DNA of 64,000 bases from Siphonobacter curvatus (GTDB lineage: Bacteria > Bacteroidota > Bacteroidia > Cytophagales > Spirosomataceae). The position numbers were made by a program, and so were the translations under genes. Below, in pieces: positions 7,631 to 16,771 of the stretch (positions are counted from its first letter, which is position 1; each line of letters begins with the position of its first letter). The stretch spans positions 2,501-66,500 of the forward strand of contig NZ_PTRA01000008.1 of the NCBI RefSeq assembly GCF_002943425.1, written 5' to 3'. Under the pieces are notes generated by a model. It saw only the letters and a list, made by a program, of their open reading frames with translations. It had not been told where the DNA came from and did not search any database.

Positions 7631-8851
7631 ATGAAGTCGTTTCAAATCCCCGATACATTTAAGAGTCCTATCATTGGTGCGATTAAGGAATTTCGTCGCA
7701 AACAGGATAAGATGAAGAAAGACTTCACACCGACGCTGCTCGATTTCGGCCCGGTGCGGTTTCTTATTGCCCGTCACTTTGGATTCTGCTATGGCGTTGA
7801 AAATGCAGTAGAAACGGCGTACCAGATTATCGCGAACTATCCCTCCAAGCATATTTATCTCCTGAGCGAAATGATTCATAACCCGGAAGTGAACCGGGAT
7901 TTACAGAGTCAAGGCGTTCAATTTATCATGGATACATCCGGTCGGCAGCTGATTCCCTGGGAATCGCTTACCGCCGACGATATTGTGATCATTCCGGCGT
8001 TTGGTACTACGCTGGAGATTCAGGCGAAACTAGCCGCAATTGGTATTCAGACCGAACAATACGATACGACCTGTCCTTTTGTGGAGAAAGTCTGGAAGCG
8101 GGCTTCCTCCATCGGACAAAGCGATTATACCGTAGTCATTCACGGCAAACCAGCCCACGAAGAAACACGGGCTACGTTTTCGCACGCTCGTCAGAATGCT
8201 CCGACGGTTGTGGTAAAGGATATGAAGGAAGCCGAGCAACTGGCTTTGTACATTCGTCAGCAAAAACCAGCCGAGCTTTTTTACGAAGAATTTAAGGATC
8301 AGTACTCGGAAGGATTTGATGTTCGTCGCGACTTACAACGCATTGGTGTAGTCAATCAGACGACTATGCTGGCCTCGGATACGCAGGCCATTGCTGACCA
8401 CCTACGGCAGGTGATGATTGAAACCTATCCGGGTGATGATGCGACGGCTCACTTTGCCGATACCCGAGATACCCTTTGTTACGCAACGAATGATAATCAG
8501 TCGGCTACTTATGGCTTACTGGCAGAGCAGGCTGATCTGTGCGTAGTCGCGGGGGGGTACAATTCCTCGAACACATCGCACCTGGTTGAATTGTGCGAGC
8601 AAAAGCTACCGACCTATTTTATTGAAAATGCGGCGAAGCTTCTAAATACTACACTCGTTCGTCATTACGATCTGCACGAAAAAACGGAGAAAGTTTCTGA
8701 AAACTATTTACCAACGCATAGGCCCGCTACGATTATGCTCACCTGCGGAGCTTCGTGTCCGGACAAGGTAGTAGAAGATATTCTGTTGCGGCTGCTTTCC
8801 TTTTTTCCGGAAGCCCAGACGATTAATGCAGCCATGGAAGCATTTGCATAG
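7631..8851 (+). CDS. ispH: 4-hydroxy-3-methylbut-2-enyl diphosphate reductase IspH
   Basis: Last enzyme of the MEP isoprenoid pathway, an iron-sulfur enzyme making IPP and DMAPP. The three cluster cysteines are visible: ARHFGFCYGVENA (about residue 53), DTTCPFVEKVW (about 148) and RDTLCYATNDNQS (about 270). With 406 residues it is the long Bacteroidota form, about 90 longer than the E. coli enzyme, with an N-terminal extension and inserts. I start at ATG 7631 (MKSFQIPDTFKSP), which looks like the start of relatives. An in-frame ATG at 7580 would add 17 residues. The gene is convergent with the exonuclease gene and they share a terminator. Confidence 0.96.
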   Translation: MKSFQIPDTFKSPIIGAIKEFRRKQDKMKKDFTPTLLDFGPVRFLIARHFGFCYGVENAVETAYQIIANYPSKHIYLLSEMIHNPEVNRDLQSQGVQFIMDTSGRQLIPWESLTADDIVIIPAFGTTLEIQAKLAAIGIQTEQYDTTCPFVEKVWKRASSIGQSDYTVVIHGKPAHEETRATFSHARQNAPTVVVKDMKEAEQLALYIRQQKPAELFYEEFKDQYSEGFDVRRDLQRIGVVNQTTMLASDTQAIADHLRQVMIETYPGDDATAHFADTRDTLCYATNDNQSATYGLLAEQADLCVVAGGYNSSNTSHLVELCEQKLPTYFIENAAKLLNTTLVRHYDLHEKTEKVSENYLPTHRPATIMLTCGASCPDKVVEDILLRLLSFFPEAQTINAAMEAFA

Positions 8852-8890
8852 ATTTTTTAGCGTACTCTATTTTGATTATCCTTCTGAGTA

Positions 8891-8926
8891 CAAAAAAACG
8901 AGCCGGTTATCCGACTCGTTTTTTTG
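8891..8926. terminator. bidirectional terminator between ispH and exonuclease
   Basis: Perfect 12-bp arms CAAAAAAACGAG (8891-8902) and their complement (8915-8926), with T-runs on both strands, lie between two convergent genes. Confidence 0.85.
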
Positions 8927-8932
8927 TGGGTA

Positions 8933-9748
8933 CTATTTCATTAACGTACTGCTTTTCAGCTTTATATCGGTCAGTTTTCGCTTCGTATCCAGCGTAAAGT
9001 CGCCCTGCATCATCCAGTCGTAGTAGCTGGGTTCTCGCTTAAATACTTCGAGTACGGGTTTGCCCGTATGCTTACCAAAGTTAAAGACGACTACGCCTTC
9101 GTTATTGTATTTCATCCGCTGGGCGAAGTCAACGAATTGTCCGGATGTCAACTCGTGCAGAGCATCCATGTCATTTTTGACCGGAATCCAGGTTTCGTCT
9201 TTATTCTTTTCCACTTCCACCCCTTCGTAGCGTTTGATCATGCAGTCGAGTACTTCCAGCGTAGCCAGTGTATCTGCCTCGGCAGAGTGAGCGTGTTCAA
9301 GTTTCTTGCCACAGTAGAACTTATAGGCTGCCGACAGGTTACGCGGTTCCATCATGTGATAGATACGTTGAGCGTCGATCAGGCGACGGTTCTTCGTATC
9401 AAAATCAATACCCACCCGCAGAAACTCCTCGACCAGCATGGGTACATCGAACTTATTAGAGTTAAAGCCCGCCAGGTCACACCCTTCCAGAAATTGAGCC
9501 AGTGATTTAGCCAGTTGCTTGAATTGGGGTTTATCTGCGACATCTTCATCGTAAATTCCGTGAATCAGGCTCGTCTCCAGCGGAATAGGCATGCCCGGAT
9601 TGACTTTTTCGGTACGCACCTGCACCGATCCATCAGGCATGGCTTTAGCGATGGAAATTTCTACAATACGATCCCGTATCAGATTGATGCCGGTGGTTTC
9701 CAGATCAAAAAAAGCGAGCGGCTTACGGAGTTTCAGACTATGTTGCAC
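8933..9748 (-). CDS. DnaQ-like 3'-5' exonuclease (DEDDh family)
   Basis: About 271 residues. Motif I is FFDLETTG near residue 14; motif II is NKFDVP with preceding GFNS near residue 92; motif III, HSAEADTLATLEV, carries the His and Asp of DEDDh exonucleases. The family includes the DNA polymerase III epsilon subunit and RNase T-like enzymes. The first about 180 residues form the exonuclease domain, and about 90 further residues (LTSGQFVDFAQRM...) form a C-terminal region common in Bacteroidota homologues. There is no ATG near the start: candidates are GTG 9748 (chosen) and TTG 9760. Whether it proofreads replication or acts in repair is not shown. Confidence 0.9.
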   Translation of the reverse strand: MQHSLKLRKPLAFFDLETTGINLIRDRIVEISIAKAMPDGSVQVRTEKVNPGMPIPLETSLIHGIYDEDVADKPQFKQLAKSLAQFLEGCDLAGFNSNKFDVPMLVEEFLRVGIDFDTKNRRLIDAQRIYHMMEPRNLSAAYKFYCGKKLEHAHSAEADTLATLEVLDCMIKRYEGVEVEKNKDETWIPVKNDMDALHELTSGQFVDFAQRMKYNNEGVVVFNFGKHTGKPVLEVFKREPSYYDWMMQGDFTLDTKRKLTDIKLKSSTLMK

Positions 9749-9921
9749 GGTGTTCCTCAATTACTGACAAATACAAAAATACATTAATTTCCCGGGATAT
9801 AGACTTTTGCTCCCTTTATGAACATCCCTGAGAATGAAAACGTCAGCTCCGGACGTCTGTTAATTTTGTATTAAATAATTTGCAGTTTTTCTAGTCACGA
9901 AAAAAAATAGTATCTTCGTCC

Positions 9922-9950
9922 GGCAAATAAGAATAGCACCGTTATTTGCC
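9922..9950 (+). promoter_or_regulatory. inverted repeat abutting the guaB start codon
   Basis: GGCAAATAA (9922-9930) and TTATTTGCC (9942-9950) form a perfect 9-bp stem with an 11-nt loop that ends exactly at the base before the guaB ATG (9951). No T-run follows, so it is not a terminator. It could be a translational control hairpin or an operator in the 5' untranslated region. Confidence 0.5.
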
Positions 9951-11420
9951 ATGTTGGACTCCTCCAAGTTTCTTTTTGAAGCACTTACCTACGATGATGT
10001 GCTTCTGCTGCCCGCTTATTCGGAAGTTCTCCCCCGCGAAACTCGCACCGAATCATACCTTACGAAAAACATACGCCTGAACGTTCCTTTAGTTTCCGCT
10101 GCCATGGACACGGTTACTGAATCGGAAATGGCCATTGCGATGGCTCAGGAAGGTGGTCTTGGCATTATTCACAAGAACATGTCCATTGATCGTCAGGCGG
10201 AAGAAGTGCGGAAGGTGAAGCGTTCTGAATCCGGAATGATCCTGGACCCCGTAACCCTCTCAGAAGGCGATACACTAGCGGATGCTCACCGGCTGATGCG
10301 GGAAAATAAAATTGGCGGGATTCCCGTCGTTGATACCGAAGGTAAACTGATCGGTATTCTTACTAATCGCGATATTCGTTTCCAAACCAAATTAAGCCAG
10401 CCCGTTACCGAGATCATGACGAAGGATAAACTCGTCACGGCTCGTGAAGGTATTGATTTACAGGCCGCGGAAGCCGTATTGCAGGAGCACCGGATTGAAA
10501 AACTTCCCATTGTTGATGATTCGAATAAACTCGTAGGGCTGATTACCTACAAGGATATTCTCAAGAAGAAAAATCACCCCAATGCCTGCAAAGATTCCCG
10601 TGGACGTCTGCGGGTGGGTGCGGCCGTTGGCGTAACCCCCGATTTGCTGGATCGCGTAGCCGCTCTGGTCAAAGCTGGTGTAGACGTGATTAGTATTGAT
10701 ACAGCTCACGGCCACTCACTGGGTGTAATCAACGCGTTGAAATCAGTAAAAGCGTCGTTCCCTAATCTGGATGTGATTGTGGGTAACGTGGCTACCGGCG
10801 AAGGTGCCAAAGCCCTGGCCGATGCCGGAGCAGATGCGGTAAAGGTAGGCGTTGGCCCCGGATCGATCTGTACTACTCGCGTGATTGCGGGCGTAGGGAT
10901 GCCTCAGCTTTCTGCCGTATATGAAGCAGCGAAAGCCGTAGCTGGTACGGGTGTTCCCATCATTGCCGATGGCGGTATTCGTTACTCCGGTGATATTGTA
11001 AAAGCCATTGCCGGTGGAGCCAGCTCGATCATGATGGGTTCCTTATTAGCAGGCACGGATGAGGCTCCGGGTGAAATCATCATTGCCGAAGGTCGCCGTT
11101 TCAAGAGCTACCGCGGTATGGGTTCCGTAGAAGCCATGGAAGAAGGATCGAAAGACCGCTATTTCCAGGATGCTGAAGACGACATCAAGAAGCTGGTACC
11201 CGAAGGTATCGTAGGGCGTATTTCGTACAAAGGCCGTGTAGGTGATATTCTGTACCAAATGGTCGGTGGACTCAAAGCGGGTATGGGTTACTGCGGTTCC
11301 CGCGATATTGAAGCGCTTCAGGCAGCTAAATTCGTGAAGATTACGGCAGCTGGTGTTCGCGAAAGCCACCCCCACGATGTAGTAATCTCGAAAGAGGCCC
11401 CGAACTATAGCGTGAAATAA
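9951..11420 (+). CDS. guaB: inosine-5'-monophosphate dehydrogenase GuaB
   Basis: Oxidises IMP to XMP with NAD, the committed step of GTP synthesis. The 489 residues give full family length. The N-terminal barrel segment ([18 protein letters not shown]) is interrupted by two CBS domains at about residues 95-205, which in this family bind nucleotides. The catalytic Cys sits in [13 protein letters not shown] near residue 305, and the mobile-flap Arg-Tyr region ([18 protein letters not shown]) is intact. The ATG follows directly after an inverted repeat, a possible regulatory site. The gene ends before a strong convergent terminator shared with der. Confidence 0.98.
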   Translation: MLDSSKFLFEALTYDDVLLLPAYSEVLPRETRTESYLTKNIRLNVPLVSAAMDTVTESEMAIAMAQEGGLGIIHKNMSIDRQAEEVRKVKRSESGMILDPVTLSEGDTLADAHRLMRENKIGGIPVVDTEGKLIGILTNRDIRFQTKLSQPVTEIMTKDKLVTAREGIDLQAAEAVLQEHRIEKLPIVDDSNKLVGLITYKDILKKKNHPNACKDSRGRLRVGAAVGVTPDLLDRVAALVKAGVDVISIDTAHGHSLGVINALKSVKASFPNLDVIVGNVATGEGAKALADAGADAVKVGVGPGSICTTRVIAGVGMPQLSAVYEAAKAVAGTGVPIIADGGIRYSGDIVKAIAGGASSIMMGSLLAGTDEAPGEIIIAEGRRFKSYRGMGSVEAMEEGSKDRYFQDAEDDIKKLVPEGIVGRISYKGRVGDILYQMVGGLKAGMGYCGSRDIEALQAAKFVKITAAGVRESHPHDVVISKEAPNYSVK

Positions 11421-11494
11421 ATTTAATTGTGGTTGATGGTTAGTTCTTGTTAGAAGAAGTCCTTAGAAACCATTAGCTTTCGGTAATTAGAAGT

Positions 11495-11535
11495 CAAAAG
11501 AAAAAGGTCGCCTGTTGAGCGACCTTTTTCTTTTG
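11495..11535. terminator. bidirectional terminator between guaB and der
   Basis: Perfect 17-bp arms at 11495-11511 and 11519-11535 with a 7-nt loop. Pyrimidine/purine-rich flanks give T-rich tails on both strands. Confidence 0.85.
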
Positions 11536-11596
11536 AGCTACTAGAATGATTTGGGAACCAACTAACAACGATCAACCCATAACCATCAACTAAATG

Positions 11597-12904
11597 CTAC
11601 TTTTTCCGGAAGAACATCGTTAGTGGTACGCCTTCGAAGCCGAAGTGAGCCCGGAATTTGTTTTCCAGGAAACGTTCGTAACTCTCTTTGATATACTGGG
11701 GATAGTTACAGAACAATACAAACGTCGGACTTGGCGTTGGTAATTGCGTCAGATACTTAATCTTCACGTATTTACCATTGATTGCTGGTGGCGGATACGC
11801 TTCAATCTCGGGTAGGATCACGTCGTTCAGTTGTGAAGTAGCAATCCGGCGGCGACGCTCTTCGTATACTTCCTTCACTTTTTCCACGACTTTGAAAATC
11901 CGTAGTTTATCCACGACCGAAGTAAAGACAATGGGAGCATAATCAATAGGAGCCAGTCGCTGACGAAGTTCTTTTTCCCAGGCAGGAGCCGTTTTCGAAT
12001 CCTTCTCAATCAAATCCCACTTATTGATCATCAGTACGATACCCTTCTTCGCCCGGTGTGCCATCCCGATAATGTTCATATCCTGAGCTTCCAGTCCCCG
12101 TTCCGCATCCAGAATAATGATGGCAACGTCGCACTCATCCAGAGCCCGCATGGACCGCAGCGTTGAGTAAAACTCAATGTTATCGTTGACGCGAGCTTTC
12201 CGCCGCATCCCTGCTGTATCCGTAATGATGAAGTCGTTTCCGTACAGGGAATATCGGGTGTGAATCGCATCACGCGTCGTACCGGCAATGTCGGTTACAA
12301 TACTCCGTTCCCGGCCCAGAATGGCATTGAGAAACGAAGATTTTCCTACGTTCGGCCGACCCAAAATGGCAACCCGGGGAATACCCGCTTCCGGATCTTC
12401 TACGCCTTCGTCCTCAAAGTGAGAAACAATGGCATCCATCAGGTCACCCGTGTTATTCCCGTTTTCTGCTGAAATTGGATACGGATCGCCTAAGCCTAAC
12501 GCATAAAACTCAGCCGCTGCGTGCATTTTATCCGTTGTATCGGCCTTGTTGGCAACTAAAACAACGGGTTTTTTAGAGCGACGTAATACATTAGCGAAAT
12601 CTTCATCCAGACCCGTCAATCCCGTAATACAATCTACCACGAATACTACAACGGTAGCTTCGTCCATGGCGATCTGTACCTGTTCGCGAATGGCTTCCTC
12701 GAAAATATCTTCCGAGCCAACCACATAACCGCCCGTATCAATCACGGTGAAGTACTTACCCGTCCAATCGCCATACCCATAATGGCGGTCGCGGGTTACC
12801 CCCGAGACGTTGTCCATGATGGCTTTCTTCTGCTCAATGATCCGGTTAAAAAGCGTGGATTTTCCCACATTGGGACGCCCCACAATGGCTACAATATTTG
12901 ACAT
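11597..12904 (-). CDS. der: ribosome assembly GTPase Der (EngA)
   Basis: 435 residues with two tandem GTPase domains and a C-terminal KH-like domain, needed for 50S subunit assembly. Domain 1 shows GRPNVGKSTLFN (residue 8 on), DTGGY and NKAD. Domain 2 shows GRPNVGKSSFLN (near residue 182), DTAGM and NKWD. The KH-like tail (about residues 350-435) ends PLTMFFRKK. The ATG at 12904 is clear. The next upstream gene on the same strand is era, 178 nt away, so two essential ribosome-assembly GTPases are neighbours and possibly co-transcribed. Confidence 0.98.
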   Translation of the reverse strand: MSNIVAIVGRPNVGKSTLFNRIIEQKKAIMDNVSGVTRDRHYGYGDWTGKYFTVIDTGGYVVGSEDIFEEAIREQVQIAMDEATVVVFVVDCITGLTGLDEDFANVLRRSKKPVVLVANKADTTDKMHAAAEFYALGLGDPYPISAENGNNTGDLMDAIVSHFEDEGVEDPEAGIPRVAILGRPNVGKSSFLNAILGRERSIVTDIAGTTRDAIHTRYSLYGNDFIITDTAGMRRKARVNDNIEFYSTLRSMRALDECDVAIIILDAERGLEAQDMNIIGMAHRAKKGIVLMINKWDLIEKDSKTAPAWEKELRQRLAPIDYAPIVFTSVVDKLRIFKVVEKVKEVYEERRRRIATSQLNDVILPEIEAYPPPAINGKYVKIKYLTQLPTPSPTFVLFCNYPQYIKESYERFLENKFRAHFGFEGVPLTMFFRKK

Positions 12905-13082
12905 GATGTGTTAGGAGCTTTCACCTCTCACAGGCTACGACTCCGTTAAGAGACCAGCCGTTTCTCGGCTGCGTCGGTTTACGGATGGAGCAATGGTATC
13001 CACGAACGGCTCACGACAAACGGTTTCCCGCCTACCCTCGCTCACCCAACGAATCCGGTATAAAAGGAGTCGTTCGCAGCCA

Positions 13083-13982
13083 TTACTCTTGAATGTACCC
13101 AAACTCGCGGAGCTTGTTGGCTTTACTTCGCCAGTCGGGCTCCACACGAATGTAGGTTTCCAGGTGAATTTGTTTTCCAAAAAAGGCTTCCATTTCCTGC
13201 CGGGATTCAATCCCCACTTTCTTGATGGAAGCTCCCTTATGCCCCAGCAGAATAGCCCGCTGGCTGCTTCGCTCTACGTAGATTTCTGCCAGAATGCGGA
13301 TGATATTTTCTTCTTCTTTGAAAGAAGTAATCACTACTTCCGTACTATAAGGAATTTCTTTTTTGTAATTCAGAAAAATCTTCTCGCGAACGATTTCAGC
13401 CGCAAAAAAGCGTTCGGGCCGATCCGTCAGCGATTCCTTGTCAAAGAAGGGCGGATGCACTGGAATAGCCTTGATGATGAGGCTAAACAACTCTTCCAAG
13501 CCCGTCTTATGCAAAGCAGAGATGGGTAGAATGGTCTGCGTGGCGAAACGGTTCCGCCAATGGGCGATTTTTTCCTCGACCTGTTCCTGCGTTGCCAGAT
13601 CTACTTTATTGATTAGCAGAATCACGGGCGTATCCTGAATACGCGTCAGTTTATCGATGACATCGTCTTCGTCGTACTGCTCAAAAATATCCGTCACGAA
13701 AAGAATCACATCCGCGTCTTCCAGCGAGCCGCGTACGAAATTCATCATCGACTGGTGTAATTGATACTGAGGCTTGATGATTCCCGGGGTATCTGAGTAC
13801 ACCAGTTGGAAAGGGACCTCATCGTGTACCCCATTGACGATCCCCATGATCCGATGACGGGTCGTTTGGGCTTTTGACGTTATGATCGAAAGCCGCTCGC
13901 CTACCAGGGCATTCATCAGGGTTGATTTACCCACGTTGGGTTTCCCGACAATGCTGACGTATCCCGTTTTATGATTATCCAT
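13083..13982 (-). CDS. era: ribosome assembly GTPase Era
   Basis: 299 residues: GTPase domain with G1 GKPNVGKST (residue 13 on), G3 DTPGI and G4 NKVD, then a C-terminal KH domain (about residues 205-299) with the GHKGASIKKVG RNA-binding loop. Era binds the 3' end of 16S rRNA during 30S maturation. Start ATG 13982 is preceded by TAGTTTTG (14000-13993), an exact TAnnTTTG -7 match that would leave a very short leader. The initiator tRNA gene lies just upstream on the opposite strand. Confidence 0.98.
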   Translation of the reverse strand: MDNHKTGYVSIVGKPNVGKSTLMNALVGERLSIITSKAQTTRHRIMGIVNGVHDEVPFQLVYSDTPGIIKPQYQLHQSMMNFVRGSLEDADVILFVTDIFEQYDEDDVIDKLTRIQDTPVILLINKVDLATQEQVEEKIAHWRNRFATQTILPISALHKTGLEELFSLIIKAIPVHPPFFDKESLTDRPERFFAAEIVREKIFLNYKKEIPYSTEVVITSFKEEENIIRILAEIYVERSSQRAILLGHKGASIKKVGIESRQEMEAFFGKQIHLETYIRVEPDWRSKANKLREFGYIQE

Positions 13983-14088
13983 GTAACAAAATCAAAACTA
14001 TAAAAAATATTTTTCAGCTTAGCTGACTGATAATCAGTTAAACTAAAAAAATAAATGGGTACTCCAATCTGTTTTTTTTACAAAGGTA

Positions 14089-14118
14089 TTGATTTTAACG
14101 GAAAGTGCCGTATATTTG
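14089..14118 (+). promoter_or_regulatory. promoter of the initiator tRNA gene
   Basis: TTG at 14089-14091 and TATATTTG at 14111-14118 (exact TAnnTTTG) are 19 nt apart, the consensus arrangement for the Bacteroidota primary sigma factor. The tRNA begins 17 nt later. Confidence 0.75.
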
Positions 14119-14134
14119 CAGTCCAATAACACAC

Positions 14135-14207
14135 CGCGGGATGGAGCAGTTGGCAGCTCGTTGGGCTCATAACCCAAAGGTCACAGGTTCGAGTCCTGTT
14201 CCCGCTA
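14135..14207 (+). tRNA. initiator tRNA-Met (anticodon CAT)
   Basis: A complete 73-nt cloverleaf without encoded CCA. The anticodon CAT is at 14168-14170 in loop CTCATAA. The anticodon stem has three consecutive G-C pairs (TTGGG/CCCAA), and the first acceptor pair is mismatched (C1 opposite T72). Both are hallmarks of initiator tRNA. The T-arm ACAGG-TTCGAGT-CCTGT is perfect. A consensus promoter lies directly upstream. Confidence 0.93.
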
Positions 14208-14244
14208 CAAAAAGCCGTTCGCATCTGGGCGGCTTTCTTTTTAG

Positions 14245-14319
14245 GGTCTCGTCGTACAACGGATAGTATGTAAGCCTCCGGAGCTTGAGATTTAGGTTCG
14301 ATTCCTAACGAGACCACCA
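14245..14319 (+). tRNA. tRNA-Arg (anticodon CCG)
   Basis: Acceptor GGTCTCG pairs with CGAGACC. The anticodon stem TAAGC/GCTTG encloses CTCCGGA, giving CCG at 14278-14280, which reads Arg CGG codons. The T-arm is TTAGG-TTCGATT-CCTAA. A CCA follows the discriminator base at 14317-14319, so CCA appears encoded here, unlike in the neighbouring tRNA-Met. It lies 37 nt after tRNA-Met and is probably in the same transcript. Confidence 0.88.
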
Positions 14320-14322
14320 CAT

Positions 14323-14359
14323 AAAACACCTGCTCAACTCGAAATTGAGCAGGTGTTTT
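14323..14359 (+). terminator. terminator after the tRNA pair
   Basis: Perfect 15-bp arms (14323-14337 and 14345-14359) with a 7-nt loop and a T-run, directly after tRNA-Arg. Confidence 0.85.
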
Positions 14360-14382
14360 TCTTTTGAGCCTCTTATCCAACG

Positions 14383-14416
14383 AAAAGCCCTGCCAGATTG
14401 CTCTGTCAGGGCTTTT
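14383..14416 (-). terminator. terminator of gcvT
   Basis: AAAAGCCCTG pairs with CAGGGCTTTT around a short internal CAG/CTG extension. The tail is T-rich on the minus strand, 21 nt past the gcvT stop. Confidence 0.75.
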
Positions 14417-14437
14417 CCGTTATCATTCATTTATAAT

Positions 14438-15529
14438 CTACTTCAAAAACGGCAACTTCACTACCACCGCCTTCAAATACTTATTGCGAATGTTAATATA
14501 GATTTCGGTGCCTACTTTGCTGTATTCCGTTTGTACGTAGCCCATCCCGATTCCTTTGTTCAGACTGGGCGATTGTGTACCAGACGTTACTTCACCGATG
14601 ATCTGACCGGCGGCTGTCATGATTTCGTAGTGCTGCCGTGGAATACCCCGATCAATCATCTCGAAACCTACCAGCTTACGGGTAACACCGTTTTCTTTCA
14701 GCTTCTTGTGAAAATCGCTGTACGTAAATTCTTTGTTGAATTTCGTAATCCAGCCCAGGCCTGCTTCAATGGGTGAGGTACTGTCGTCGATGTCGTGACC
14801 GTACAGACAATAGCCCATTTCAGTACGCAGCGTATCACGGGCTCCCAAGCCAACGGGTACAATCTCGAATTCGGCACCAGCTTCCATGATGGCATTCCAC
14901 ATGGCTACTGCCTGGTCGTTAGGTACGTATACTTCCATGCCACCCGCTCCGGTATAACCTGTAGTTGCGATGAGAATGTTTTCGATTCCCGCGACAGTAC
15001 CTTCCTTGAAGGAATAGTAAGGCATTTCTTCCAGATTCAGATCCGTTAGTTTCTGCATCGTTGCTACGCCCTTGGGGCCTTGTACAGCAAACAGGCTGTA
15101 TTCATCCGATACATTCTCAAGCTCGGCTCCCTCGGTGTTATGTTGCTGAAACCAGTTCCAGTCTTTTTCGATATTCGAAGCGTTCACTACCACAAAGTAG
15201 TCTTCTTCTTTCCGACGGTAGATCAACAAATCATCTACGATACCACCCATGTTGTTGGTCAGACATGAGTACTGGACTTTACCATCATACAAAGCGGCAA
15301 CATCATTGGTGGTAATCCGTTGCAGTAAATCCAGAGCTTTGGCTCCTCGTACCCGGAATTCACCCATGTGCGAAACGTCGAAAATCCCGACGGAATTTCG
15401 TACCGCCAGGTGTTCCTGAATTAAACCGGAATAGGAAACGGGCATTTCAAACCCGGCAAAGGGTACGATTTTGGCTCCTAAAGCTACGTGTACGTCGTGT
15501 AACGGAATTTGACGAAGTGAATCTGACAT
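14438..15529 (-). CDS. gcvT: aminomethyltransferase GcvT (glycine cleavage T protein)
   Basis: Transfers the aminomethyl carbon of glycine to tetrahydrofolate within the glycine cleavage system. 363 residues from ATG 15529 (MSDSLRQIPLHDVHVALGAK), matching the usual 360-370. Family segments are visible: VGIFDVSHMGEF near residue 52, TTGYTGAGGMEVY near residue 185, and PVGLGARDTLRTEMGYCLYGHD near residue 220. gcvH and gcvP are not adjacent. It connects functionally with glyA and the 5-formyl-THF cyclo-ligase elsewhere in the window, both part of one-carbon metabolism. Confidence 0.97.
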   Translation of the reverse strand: MSDSLRQIPLHDVHVALGAKIVPFAGFEMPVSYSGLIQEHLAVRNSVGIFDVSHMGEFRVRGAKALDLLQRITTNDVAALYDGKVQYSCLTNNMGGIVDDLLIYRRKEEDYFVVVNASNIEKDWNWFQQHNTEGAELENVSDEYSLFAVQGPKGVATMQKLTDLNLEEMPYYSFKEGTVAGIENILIATTGYTGAGGMEVYVPNDQAVAMWNAIMEAGAEFEIVPVGLGARDTLRTEMGYCLYGHDIDDSTSPIEAGLGWITKFNKEFTYSDFHKKLKENGVTRKLVGFEMIDRGIPRQHYEIMTAAGQIIGEVTSGTQSPSLNKGIGMGYVQTEYSKVGTEIYINIRNKYLKAVVVKLPFLK

Positions 15530-15616
15530 TAGAAAGAATACATTAGTATGAGCAAAAATAGTGGAAATTGAAACGCTCCCCACGTTTTTTGTTCTCAAAA
15601 GAAAATATATCCTCTC

Positions 15617-16126
15617 CTAGCCTACTAACAGAGCCGAAGCTTCCCAAAGATTGGTTCGTAGGGCTTCTGCTTTGGACTGGGTATCGGGGTCCGCAATACG
15701 GATCGTCCGTACGCCTGCTTTATGACCCGCCTGAATGTCACGTTCCTGATCACCAATCATCCAGGACTGGGTTGGATCAATGTGATATTTGGCGATGGCT
15801 TTTTCAAGCATCAAGGAATCGGGCTTCCGTAACAGCGAATTGCTGCTATAATCTGGGTGATGGGGACAGAAATACAGGGCATCAATTAAATGCCCGCATC
15901 TTTCCTGTAAGTGTTCATGACACTTCATGACATCTTCCCGCTTGTATAATCCTTTGGCAATACCAGCCTGATTCGTAACCACAATGAGTAGATAACCAGC
16001 ACCTTTTAATCGCTCCAGTGCCTTGATGGTATCGTCCGTTATAACGAGTTCATCCACGCAGTATAGATAGCTCGGGCTATCCTGGTTTAATACACCATCC
16101 CGATCTAAAAAGACGCACTTATTCAT
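15617..16126 (-). CDS. HAD-IIIA histidinol-phosphatase/GmhB-like phosphatase
   Basis: 169 residues. The HAD nucleophile motif DRDGVLN is at residues 8-14, motif II VVTNQAGIAKG near residue 50, and motif IV GDQERDIQAG near residue 124, as in GmhB (heptose 1,7-bisphosphate phosphatase) and histidinol-phosphate phosphatases. GmhB normally has a zinc site CxHx...CxC. Here CPHHPDYSSNS keeps the Cys-His half, but the later Cys pair is missing (LLRKPDSLM). The substrate could therefore differ from heptose bisphosphate. It lies 88 nt upstream of gcvT on the same strand. Confidence 0.88.
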   Translation of the reverse strand: MNKCVFLDRDGVLNQDSPSYLYCVDELVITDDTIKALERLKGAGYLLIVVTNQAGIAKGLYKREDVMKCHEHLQERCGHLIDALYFCPHHPDYSSNSLLRKPDSLMLEKAIAKYHIDPTQSWMIGDQERDIQAGHKAGVRTIRIADPDTQSKAEALRTNLWEASALLVG

Positions 16127-16250
16127 AGGTTGATCAATGTTTTTTACGTAGGCGAAATCAATAAATAGAATTATGCTTATATAATATTGTACAAATAAGC
16201 AAAAAAACCATCAGTTTGTTCGTCTGGTCGAGGTATTTTTAAAATTATTA

Positions 16251-16284
16251 CAAAAAAAACCTGCCAACTTAAACGGCTGGCAGG
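16251..16284 (-). terminator. terminator of the small membrane protein gene
   Basis: CCTGCCA/TGGCAGG arms (16260-16266 and 16278-16284), followed on the minus strand by eight T residues, 26 nt past the stop of the gene at 16310. Confidence 0.85.
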
Positions 16285-16309
16285 CTGGGATTGTTGCTTG
16301 TTTATTTCA

Positions 16310-16771
16310 CTAGAATCGGAATAGGGGTCGCGTACTGAAGGGAATACGACTGAGCATCAGTAGTAAAGCGATACCGAAGAAAATAAGGGAGGATTTATGC
16401 TTGACCAGATCCGAAGTCGCTTTCTTTGCTTTGCTATATCCAATGTGCACCAAAGCCAGCGCAACAATCATGATAGCAATGTGCTCAACCGCGTAATAGC
16501 GAATGCCTGATTCTTTCATCGGATTAAGCCCTTCCGTTTGAAAAGCCGCTAATCCAACCGGACTCAATCCCAAATAGAGTACTAAACCTACCAGTAACTG
16601 GACGTCGCAGGAGATCATAAAAAACAAACCCGCTTTGCGATCCGCATCGGTATACAGACTTTGGGAGGATACACCCCGAGCCGACCGGGCCAGGGTTAAT
16701 ACGGCCAGAATCAGCACCACCCAGCGAAGCCAGGAGTGAATAGATAAAAAGACAGTGTAAGCAGCTTCCAT
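16310..16771 (-). CDS. conserved four-helix membrane protein, unknown function
   Basis: 153 residues with four predicted membrane segments at about residues 7-30, 48-68, 93-110 and 126-142. There are conserved-looking His residues near the membrane (IHSWLRW at about residue 11, AVEHIAIM at about 95, ALVHIGY at about 107). A four-helix bundle with paired His residues could suggest haem b binding, but this is a guess. I do not recognise a named family. Own terminator downstream; separated by 161 nt from the FG-GAP gene upstream. Confidence 0.75.
   Translation of the reverse strand: MEAAYTVFLSIHSWLRWVVLILAVLTLARSARGVSSQSLYTDADRKAGLFFMISCDVQLLVGLVLYLGLSPVGLAAFQTEGLNPMKESGIRYYAVEHIAIMIVALALVHIGYSKAKKATSDLVKHKSSLIFFGIALLLMLSRIPFSTRPLFRF

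Noticed and set aside
12905-13082. Structured element between era and der
   Set aside because: Only a distant 8-bp inverted repeat (ACGACTCC/GGAGTCGT) and a small AGCCG/CGGCT hairpin were seen; too weak to call a feature.
14078-14380. 100-codon minus-strand frame across the two tRNA genes
   Set aside because: The stretch is explained by tRNA-Met, tRNA-Arg and their terminator on the other strand.
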